NCBI GenBank assembly: GCA_002373995.1
Contig: DFLB01000067.1
Span: 1-7,512, forward strand
Length of the DNA: 7,512 nucleotides
Origin: Bacteroidales bacterium UBA3630
GTDB lineage: Bacteria > Bacteroidota > Bacteroidia > Bacteroidales > P3
Direction: 5' to 3'
Shown: positions 1 to 5,151 of the stretch, in pieces
Layout of the letters: every line of letters starts with the position of its first letter
How positions within the stretch are numbered: the stretch's first letter is position 1
The notes under the pieces: generated by a model
Database searches by the model: none
What the model saw: the letters and a program-made list of their open reading frames with translations, nothing else
Told to the model about the DNA's origin: nothing
Made by a program: the position numbers and the translations under genes

Positions 1-1444
1 CATAGGTCGTGTCATGCACTGTTACATACTCCGTTAGCGTCACCGTGTCTGTGATGACGGAGGTGTCACGTACGGCGTAGGGGACATTAACATAGGTTGT
101 GTCATGCACTGTCACATACTCCGTTAGCGTCACTGTGTCGATGACGATGGTAGTGTCATGTACAGCGTATGGAGTACCAAAATAGGTGGTGTCATGTACG
201 GTAAAATAGATAGTGTCATGGACCGTGAGATAGGTGGTATCATGTACTGGTTCGTACTTCGTAAGCGTCACAGTGTCAGATACAGTGGTGTAGGTAGTGT
301 CGTGGACATTGATATAAGTGGTGTCATGCACCTGCACGTATTCCGTCACTGTCACCGTATTGGTTACGATAGTGGTGTCATGCACGGTGTAAGGCACATT
401 GATGTAGGTGGTGTCATGCACGGCATACGGCACGTTGACAAAAGCGGTGTCATATACAGTGATATAGGTGGTGTCGTGCACTGGCACTTGCTCCGTCTCA
501 GTCACCGTATTGGTTACGATAATGGTGTCATGCACGGCATACGGCACGTTGACAAATGCGGTGTCATATACAGTGATATAGGTGGTATCATGCACCGGTA
601 CTTGCTCTGTCACCGTATTGGTTACGATAGTGGTGTCATGCACGGTATAAGGCACATTGATGTAGGTGGTGTCATGCACGGCATACGGCACGTTGACAAA
701 TGCGGTGTCATATATAGTGATATAAGTGGTATCATGCACTGGTACTTGCTCCGTCACTGTCACTGTGTTGGTTACGATAGTAGTGTCATGGACATGAATA
801 TAAGAGGTATCATGCACTGGTACTTGCTCCGTCACGGTTACCGTGTTGGTTACGATAGTGGTGTCATGCACGGCATACGGCACATTGATGTATGTGGTGT
901 CATATACAGTGATATAGGTGGTATCGTGCACCGGCACTTGCTCCGTCACTGTCACAGTGTTGGTTACGATAGTAGTGTCATGAACATGAATATAAGTGGT
1001 ATCATGCACTGGTACTTGCTCCGTCACGGTTACCGTATTGGTTACGGTAGTGGTGTCATGCACGGCATACGGCACATTGATGTATGTGGTGTCATGCACA
1101 TGCACTGTGTCGACCCGGACGGTAGCAGGTGCTGGTGTCGGTGCTGGCGTTGAAGTTGACGGATCTTCGTCTTCGGCAAATTGTCCACGGAATGGAATCC
1201 ATACGGTATCGCCGGGATGCAGGGAGTGGATGTCAACATGTGTGACGGCGTCGAAACTCTCCACCCTGTAAGCGCGTGCGATAGAGTAGACGGTCTGCCC
1301 TTTCTCGACGATGTGCACGTAGTACTTGCGTCCATGCATCATCTGCTTCTCGTCGCTCACCTTGACCGGTGTCGTGCCGGGCTTTTGCGCCCAGGCGGTA
1401 ACACCAGTCAGCAGCAGTGCCAGTATCAAAAGTATCTTTCTCAT
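1..1444 (-). CDS. Secreted LysM protein with a long Val-His-Asp-Thr-Thr repeat region (partial, C-terminus beyond window)
   Basis: The frame is open from an ATG at 1444 to the left edge, 481 codons with no stop. I checked every codon. Residues 1-20 look like a Sec signal peptide: MRK, a Leu-rich core, then AWAQ. Residues 41-85 resemble a LysM domain (YYVHIVEKGQTVYSIA, then LHPGDTVWIP), which in known families binds peptidoglycan or related glycans. Residues 91-108 are an acidic and Pro/Thr-rich linker. From residue 112 to the edge the chain is only Val/Thr/His/Asp/Tyr/Ile/Asn/Pro-rich repeats around VHDTTY. The start follows the guaA stop by 2 nt, so translation is probably coupled to guaA, and no separate promoter is seen. 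The family is not one I can name. An export and wall- or glycan-binding role follows from the signal peptide and LysM. The repeat region as a stalk is inference. The C-terminal domain is unseen. Confidence 0.9.
   Translation of the reverse strand, partial: MRKILLILALLLTGVTAWAQKPGTTPVKVSDEKQMMHGRKYYVHIVEKGQTVYSIARAYRVESFDAVTHVDIHSLHPGDTVWIPFRGQFAEDEDPSTSTPAPTPAPATVRVDTVHVHDTTYINVPYAVHDTTTVTNTVTVTEQVPVHDTTYIHVHDTTIVTNTVTVTEQVPVHDTTYITVYDTTYINVPYAVHDTTIVTNTVTVTEQVPVHDTSYIHVHDTTIVTNTVTVTEQVPVHDTTYITIYDTAFVNVPYAVHDTTYINVPYTVHDTTIVTNTVTEQVPVHDTTYITVYDTAFVNVPYAVHDTIIVTNTVTETEQVPVHDTTYITVYDTAFVNVPYAVHDTTYINVPYTVHDTTIVTNTVTVTEYVQVHDTTYINVHDTTYTTVSDTVTLTKYEPVHDTTYLTVHDTIYFTVHDTTYFGTPYAVHDTTIVIDTVTLTEYVTVHDTTYVNVPYAVRDTSVITDTVTLTEYVTVHDTTY
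2..1105 (-). repeat. In-frame tandem/mosaic repeats encoding VHDTTY units in the LysM protein
   Basis: This stretch encodes residues 114-481. It contains 24 HDT motifs, plus YDT, SDT, IDT, TDT and RDT variants. Larger blocks start at PVHDTTYI, with the Asp at residues 148, 174, 212, 238, 286 and 324. They are 26, 38, 26, 48, 38 and 50 residues long, and differ mainly by gain or loss of a 12-residue segment (YINVPYAVHDTT type). Three DNA copies of about 80 nt, beginning at 413, 527 and 671, differ at only a few positions, so duplication was recent or is maintained by recombination. Copies toward the left edge (below about 330) are more diverged, using EYV or KYEP where the others have EQVP. 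Such an array is prone to copy-number change and to assembly collapse. Confidence 0.95.
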
Positions 1445-1446
1445 GC

Positions 1447-2973
1447 TTATTCCCATTCGATGGTTGCCGGCGGTTTGGAACTGATGTCGTAGACCACACG
1501 GTTGACGCCGCGCACACGGTTGATGATTTCGTTGCTCACTTTGGCCATGAAGTCGTAGGGCAGGTGGCTCCAGTCGGCCGTCATGCCATCCACGCTCTCT
1601 ACGGCGCGCAACGCCACGACGCTCTCGTAGGTGCGCTCGTCGCCCATGACGCCCACGCTCTGCACCGGCAGCAGCATGGCACCGGCTTGCCACACCTTGT
1701 CGTAGAGGTCGTTGTCGCGCAGTCCCTGGATGAAGATGTCGTCAACCTCCTGCAGGATGCGCACCTTCTCGGGGGTGACATCGCTCAGGATGCGTATGGC
1801 AAGGCCGGGGCCGGGGAAGGGATGGCGCCCGATGAGGGTGTCTTTGATGCCGAGCTGACGTCCCACGCGGCGCACTTCGTCTTTGAACAGCGAGCGCAAC
1901 GGTTCGACCAGTTGCAGCTTCATGTAGTCGGGCAGGCCGCCCACGTTGTGGTGGCTCTTGATGGTCTGGCTGGGGCCTTTGACGCTCGAACTCTCGATGA
2001 CGTCGGGGTAGATGGTTCCCTGACCCAACCATTTGGCATCGGTGATGAGTTTGGCTTCGGCGTCGAAGACGTCGATGAAGGTCTTGCCGATGGCTTTGCG
2101 TTTCTTTTCGGGGTCGGTTACGCCGGCCAGCACGCTGTAGAAGCGCTCTTTGGCGTCTACGCCCTTGACGTTGAGCCCCATGTCTTTATAGCTTTCGAGG
2201 ACGCTGGTAAACTCGTTCTTGCGAAGCAGTCCATTGTCGACGAAGATACAGTGCAGTTGGTGCCCGATGGCACGGTTGAGCAGCACGGCGGCCACGGTGC
2301 TGTCTACGCCTCCGCTGAGGCCGAGCACCACCTTGTCGCTGCCCACCTTGTCGCGCAGTTCGGCCACGGTGGTCTCGATAAAGCTCTCCGGCGTCCACTC
2401 CTGGCGGCAGCCGCAGATGCCGACGACGAAGTTGCGCAGCAGTGTCACTCCGTCTACCGAATGGTGCACCTCGGGGTGGAACTGGATGGCATAGGTCGGT
2501 TCGCCCTCAATCTGGTAGCCGGCATATTGCACGTTGGCGGTGGAGCAGATGGTGCGGTAGCCTTGGGGCAGTACCTCGATGGTGTCGCCGTGGCTCATCC
2601 ACACCTGGCTGCCCTGGGGGACACCCTTCATCAGGGGGTTGCTGTTGTCGATGTAGCTCAGGTTGGCGCGGCCGTATTCGCGTATCTTGCTCTGCTGCAC
2701 GCGTCCGCCACCCCATTTGGCCAGATACTGAGCACCGTAGCAAACGGCCAGCAGTGGCAGTTTGCCCTTGATGTCCGCCATGTTGGGCACGGGGGCGTCG
2801 GCGGCGTTGCAGCTGTAGGGGCTGCCCGAAAAGACGACGCCCTTCACCTCGGGGGTAAGGGCGGGTATCTTGTCGAAAGGATGGATTTCGCAGTAGACGT
2901 TAAGCTCGCGAATTTTGCGCGCAATGAGCTGAGTGTATTGAGAGCCAAAGTCTAAGATGATGATGGTGTCCAT
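1447..2973 (-). CDS. guaA: GMP synthase (glutamine-hydrolysing)
   Basis: GuaA converts XMP, ATP and glutamine to GMP in the cytoplasm, the last step of guanine nucleotide synthesis. The 508-residue length is normal for the family. The N-terminal class I glutamine amidotransferase domain (about 1-190) begins IIILDFGSQYTQLIARKIRE. It shows the nucleophile Cys78 in LLAVCYGAQYLA, and His166 and Glu168 in FHPEVH, completing the catalytic triad. The ATP pyrophosphatase domain has the P-loop LGLSGGVDST at 218-226. The C-terminal dimerisation domain ends in the usual KPPATIEWE. The ATG at 2973 gives the expected N-terminus, and a TATATTTG box lies 23 nt upstream. The next gene, the LysM repeat protein, starts 2 nt after the stop. 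Nothing appears missing or broken. Confidence 0.98.
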   Translation of the reverse strand: MDTIIILDFGSQYTQLIARKIRELNVYCEIHPFDKIPALTPEVKGVVFSGSPYSCNAADAPVPNMADIKGKLPLLAVCYGAQYLAKWGGGRVQQSKIREYGRANLSYIDNSNPLMKGVPQGSQVWMSHGDTIEVLPQGYRTICSTANVQYAGYQIEGEPTYAIQFHPEVHHSVDGVTLLRNFVVGICGCRQEWTPESFIETTVAELRDKVGSDKVVLGLSGGVDSTVAAVLLNRAIGHQLHCIFVDNGLLRKNEFTSVLESYKDMGLNVKGVDAKERFYSVLAGVTDPEKKRKAIGKTFIDVFDAEAKLITDAKWLGQGTIYPDVIESSSVKGPSQTIKSHHNVGGLPDYMKLQLVEPLRSLFKDEVRRVGRQLGIKDTLIGRHPFPGPGLAIRILSDVTPEKVRILQEVDDIFIQGLRDNDLYDKVWQAGAMLLPVQSVGVMGDERTYESVVALRAVESVDGMTADWSHLPYDFMAKVSNEIINRVRGVNRVVYDISSKPPATIEWE

Positions 2974-2996
2974 ATATGTGTGTTTATTTTAAAATG

Positions 2997-3004
2997 CAAA
3001 TATA
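2997..3004 (-). promoter_or_regulatory. Putative guaA promoter, -7 box TATATTTG
   Basis: On the minus strand TATATTTG matches the Bacteroidota -7 consensus TAnnTTTG and ends 23 nt before the guaA ATG, giving a short leader. No good TTTG-type -33 element is visible at the expected 19-21 nt spacing. Its presence suggests guaA, and the LysM gene behind it, can be transcribed independently of the phosphatase gene upstream. Confidence 0.6.
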
Positions 3005-3068
3005 CGCTTTTTTCTTTATATGGCGACGTTACATTCTTTTTTTTAAGATTTGTTAAGGCCGCGAGGCC

Positions 3069-3932
3069 TCAGATGTCGTCGTGGAAGTTCCATGCCAGTC
3101 CGTCGCCGGCGTCGATGACCATGTACGATGCGTAGTCGGCCCCGTCTTTGAGGCAGTCCAGCGTGATGTAGTGCACGCCGCCGTAGAGGGTCTCGCAGCG
3201 GTGGTGGTCGTGGCCCTGCAGGTAGAGGTCCACGTGGTGCGATGCCAGGAGGTCCATCAGTTCGTAGGTCTCTTCGAGCGGCAGGTTGCCCGAGACGAAC
3301 TGCGACATGTCGGTGCGGAAGATGTTGACGTGCGACCCGACGATGCAGTGGCGGTAGCTGTCGCGGTTGGCCAGGATGCCCCGCAGCCAGTTCATCTGCG
3401 TCCTGCCGTGGCATCCGCCGCCCGAGTCGAGCATGATGTACAGGTCGCGGTAGTGCGGTGTGGTGACGGTGAAGACGTAGGTCGAGGCGCCGAAGAGCTG
3501 CTTGAAGTCGTCCCATTGGTTGAAGAAGAGGTCGTGGTTGCCGACGATGGAGTAGACCGGCGTGTCGTGGCGGTCGCGGATGCTGTCGTAGCGCATCGTC
3601 TTGGCGGCGCTGTAGAGGGCTCCCTGCCGGTTGGTGAGGTCGCCCAGCTGCAGGGCGAAGAGCGCCGTCGAGTCGGCCCGCTGCCGCCGCAGGAATTCGT
3701 TGTAGCGCCGCGGGAACTCTTCGGTGTGCACGTCGGAGCACACGTAGAGGCGGTAGTTGTCTGTCGTGGCGACGATGTTCGCGGGGCTGCTCTTGAGGCC
3801 CATGCCGAGCGACTGCTTGACGCGCTGGTCGGCCTCGGTGCTGGCGGGCATGACGAGGCCTGTGAGGTCGAGTTTGGTACAGGCCGTCAGCAGCATTACC
3901 GCCGCGAGGCCAAGGAGGGTTTTCTTTACCAT
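3069..3932 (-). CDS. Calcineurin-like metallophosphatase lipoprotein
   Basis: This is a 287-residue protein of the metallophosphoesterase superfamily, which hydrolyses phosphate mono- or diesters at a two-metal site. All five family motifs are visible: D67-x-H69 (CSDVH), GD98 (LQLGDLTN), G-N132-H133-D (SIVGNHD), H201 (VGSHVN) and G-H241-D-H243 (LQGHDHH). The substrate cannot be read from the sequence. The N-terminus MVKKTLLGLAAVMLLTAC is a lipoprotein signal peptide with Cys18 as the lipidated residue, so the enzyme is probably anchored in the envelope facing the periplasm or cell surface. Its ATG lies inside the last codons of the barrel gene (ATGGTAA, 7-nt overlap), implying translational coupling and joint expression. 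The ATG at 3932 is preferred because it gives the complete signal peptide. Confidence 0.9.
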   Translation of the reverse strand: MVKKTLLGLAAVMLLTACTKLDLTGLVMPASTEADQRVKQSLGMGLKSSPANIVATTDNYRLYVCSDVHTEEFPRRYNEFLRRQRADSTALFALQLGDLTNRQGALYSAAKTMRYDSIRDRHDTPVYSIVGNHDLFFNQWDDFKQLFGASTYVFTVTTPHYRDLYIMLDSGGGCHGRTQMNWLRGILANRDSYRHCIVGSHVNIFRTDMSQFVSGNLPLEETYELMDLLASHHVDLYLQGHDHHRCETLYGGVHYITLDCLKDGADYASYMVIDAGDGLAWNFHDDI

Positions 3933-4639
3933 TGCTTTTGTATTCCGAGGTTGAGGAACAATTCATAATAGTTGGCCGAGAGCGAGAGCATGCCCGTGGG
4001 GTAGCACACGGCGCGGGCATAGGCCGTCAGGCCGTGGCCGAAACGGTGCCCCGCGGCGGCCGAGAAGAGGGGCTGGTAGGCACGGTCGGTGACGAAGTCG
4101 TCGAAGTCGGCCATGCGCAGCACCACCTCCCACCGCTTGCCGGCGTCGAGCGCAAAGCGGTATTGCACCTCGTACATCAGGTTGAAGGGCTCGAAGACAT
4201 ACTCCGTGCTCCCCGTGCGGTCGTAGGGGTGGAAGGGGCTCATGAAGCGGTTGGCCAGGCCGAGGGTTACACGCCAGTGCCCCGACTCGTAGCCCAAGGC
4301 CGTGTGAGCGCTGTACTCGTTTGTGTTCCAGCGCGCAAAGAGGCGGTAGAGGTAGCGGTTGTAGACAAAGAAGCGCTTGCTGGGCCACGGCAGCTGGGCC
4401 TGCCAACTGGCGGTGGCGGCGTAGCCGCGGCTGCGGAAAGCCTCCACGCCGGCCGTCAGCCGCAGGGTCTCGTTGCTCTGCCACTGGCCCGTCGCGGCCA
4501 GGGCCAGGTAGAAGCTGTTGGCATAGTTGTGACCCACGGTGCCGTAGAGCCTGGCGCTGATCCCGTGCTCCTGGGCCGCGGCGGGCCACGCCGCCAGCAG
4601 CAGCACCAGGATGGCCGGTAGGGTTCTCGATGGTTTCAT
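3926..4639 (-). CDS. Predicted outer-membrane beta-barrel protein of unknown function
   Basis: The protein has 237 residues from the ATG at 4639. An upstream in-frame ATG at 4693 would place the start inside the promoter, so I reject it. The chosen start also gives a clean Sec signal peptide (MKPSRTLPAILVLLLAAW, then PAAAQ, cleavage near residue 22). The mature part has no hydrophobic helix. It is rich in Tyr, Trp, Phe and Arg in alternating strand-like segments (for example FFVYNRYLYRLFARW and LMYEVQYRFALD) and ends in Trp, as outer-membrane barrels often end in an aromatic residue. The size would suit a small 8-12 strand barrel. I do not recognise the family. It overlaps the phosphatase lipoprotein gene by 7 nt and has a strong promoter, so the two probably act together in the envelope. 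Barrel assignment is inference from composition and terminus. Confidence 0.75.
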   Translation of the reverse strand: MKPSRTLPAILVLLLAAWPAAAQEHGISARLYGTVGHNYANSFYLALAATGQWQSNETLRLTAGVEAFRSRGYAATASWQAQLPWPSKRFFVYNRYLYRLFARWNTNEYSAHTALGYESGHWRVTLGLANRFMSPFHPYDRTGSTEYVFEPFNLMYEVQYRFALDAGKRWEVVLRMADFDDFVTDRAYQPLFSAAAGHRFGHGLTAYARAVCYPTGMLSLSANYYELFLNLGIQKQW

Positions 4640-4663
4640 CTCTTTTCTCTGCAAAACAAAATG

Positions 4664-4696
4664 CAAAGATACAACAATTCTTAAAAACTGCAAAAA
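4664..4696 (-). promoter_or_regulatory. Promoter of the barrel-phosphatase operon (TTTG, 19 nt, TATCTTTG)
   Basis: On the minus strand TTTTTG (4691-4696) is followed after 19 nt by TATCTTTG (4664-4671). This matches the Bacteroidota housekeeping promoter (-33 TTTG and -7 TAnnTTTG with about 19-21 nt between). The -7 box ends 24 nt before the ATG at 4639, leaving a short leader. It is the best-formed promoter in the window. Confidence 0.8.
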
Positions 4697-4743
4697 TAAT
4701 CTTTCTGCCCCGCTTCGGCAAGCTCTTTCCGAATGGTATGTCT

Positions 4744-4755
4744 ATCGTGCACGAT
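4744..4755. promoter_or_regulatory. 12-bp perfect palindrome, possible operator
   Basis: ATCGTGCACGAT reads the same on both strands. It lies about 47 bp upstream of the -33 element of the barrel-phosphatase promoter. Perfect dyads of this size often bind dimeric regulators, but no regulator gene is in the window and one copy alone is weak evidence. Confidence 0.3.
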
Positions 4756-4799
4756 GTTTCTGCAACCACGTCGCCGCCCCTCCGTAGCCACACCGCTCT

Positions 4800-4821
4800 T
4801 GGTCCGCAAAAACACGGACCA
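4800..4821. other. 7-bp inverted repeat (hairpin) running into the 11-bp tandem repeat
   Basis: TGGTCCG (4800-4806) and CGGACCA (4815-4821) are exact inverted copies around an 8-nt A-rich loop. The right arm is also the beginning of the first GGACC tandem unit, so any later unit could in principle pair with the left arm. There is no T-run on either side, so it is not a typical intrinsic terminator. Confidence 0.5.
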
Positions 4822-4864
4822 CCACCGGACCATCCTCGGACCATCCTCGGACCACCATCGGACC
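4816..4864. repeat. 11-bp tandem repeat, four units plus a partial one
   Basis: The units are GGACCACCACC, GGACCATCCTC, GGACCATCCTC and GGACCACCATC, followed by GGACC. Units two and three are identical and the others differ at one or two positions. The 11-bp period is close to one helical turn, so repeated sites would lie on the same face of the DNA. Function is unknown. Confidence 0.9.
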
Positions 4865-4989
4865 GAGAGCCTTGTTTTCAGTATGTTTGTGCGGCGGGTG
4901 ATGCTTGGGTATGTGTGGATGGTGTTGATAGTCAGCTTCGTGTGGTTTCTCCCGGTGCTGCGGTGCCCCGTGGCGGGAGCGGTGGCGAC

Positions 4990-5032
4990 GGGGATGGGGT
5001 AGGGGAGGAGGATGGTGGGAGGAGGATGGTGG
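4990..5032 (+). repeat. G-rich tract with a duplicated 14-mer
   Basis: Three GGGG runs (4990-4993, 4996-4999 and 5002-5005) are separated by only 2 nt each, and a GGG run follows at 5017. Two exact copies of GGGAGGAGGATGGT lie head to tail at 5003-5016 and 5017-5030. The spacing of G-runs would allow a G-quadruplex on the plus strand. It lies about 105 bp upstream of the bamD -7 box. Confidence 0.6.
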
Positions 5033-5075
5033 AAAGTCTGAATTTATCGTGCGCGGTATAAATATCCGGGGCTCG

Positions 5076-5102
5076 CCGGCACGGGCCCCGTCGGGCCTGC
5101 GG
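5076..5102 (+). other. GC-rich stem-loop upstream of bamD
   Basis: CGGGCCC (5082-5088) can pair with GGGCCTG (5093-5099) across the loop CGTC, with one G-U pair. CCG (5076-5078) can pair with CGG (5100-5102) beyond a 3-nt bulge. No T-run follows on the plus strand, so a classical terminator is not supported. If no transcript enters from the left, it acts only at the DNA level or not at all. Confidence 0.35.
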
Positions 5103-5137
5103 AAACAAATAAAAACGCGTATGTAAAAAAAAATGTG

Positions 5138-5145
5138 TATCTTTG
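5138..5145 (+). promoter_or_regulatory. Putative bamD operon promoter, -7 box TATCTTTG
   Basis: TATCTTTG matches the Bacteroidota -7 consensus TAnnTTTG exactly and sits in an AT-rich stretch. No TTTG-like -33 element is seen 19-21 nt upstream. The box ends only 6 nt before the ATG at 5152, much closer than the 23-24 nt seen for guaA and the barrel gene, so the transcript would have almost no leader. Confidence 0.7.
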
Positions 5146-5151
5146 CACGCT

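Larger units (their letters stand above)
4640..5151. other. Divergent intergenic region without a convincing gene
   Basis: About 510 nt separate two divergent operons, long for two short bacterial promoters. The outer parts are AT-rich promoters; the middle (about 4700-5110) is GC-rich and holds a palindrome, a tandem repeat, a G-rich tract and a stem-loop, listed separately. ORFs crossing it overlap the promoters or are low-complexity Pro/Gly/Asp-rich readings, and none resembles a known protein. A 39-codon frame with one hydrophobic segment exists at 4883-5002 (see rejected items). No tRNA or recognisable small RNA was found. Confidence 0.7.

Noticed and set aside
1..1111. CRISPR array or non-coding satellite at the left end
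   Set aside because: The repeats are of mixed length, always multiples of 6 nt, without distinct spacers, and they keep one open reading frame continuous with a signal peptide and LysM domain.
158..1153. Plus-strand open frame of 331 codons across the repeats
   Set aside because: It shares codon boundaries with the minus-strand LysM gene. The repeated codons of that gene contain no reverse-complement stops, so a long mirror frame is expected. It has no signal peptide or recognisable domain, whereas the minus frame has both.
1417..2955. Plus-strand open frame of 512 codons opposite guaA
   Set aside because: It is the antisense of an intact guaA; its residues are an Ala/Val/His-rich mirror with no family resemblance.
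3056..3069. Hairpin AGGCC-GCGA-GGCCT at the end of the phosphatase gene as a terminator
   Set aside because: The 5-bp stem is real, but no T-run follows on the minus strand, so an intrinsic terminator is not supported.
3081..3968. Plus-strand open frame of 295 codons opposite the phosphatase gene
   Set aside because: Antisense shadow of GC-rich coding DNA; the minus frame carries a lipobox and all phosphatase motifs.
4637..4693. Upstream ATG at 4693 as the barrel gene start
   Set aside because: It lies within the promoter region and would add an 18-residue extension ahead of a complete signal peptide that begins at 4639.
4883..5002. Possible 39-residue small membrane protein (MFVRRVMLGYVWMVLIVSF start)
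   Set aside because: One hydrophobic segment is present, and a TATGTTTG sequence overlaps the start. There is no upstream promoter that could serve it, the end is a G-rich repeat, and short hydrophobic frames arise easily by chance.
4630..5061. 143-codon plus-strand frame through the intergenic region
   Set aside because: It begins inside the barrel gene, crosses its promoter and the tandem repeat, and ends as Gly/Asp low complexity, so it is unlikely to be coding.
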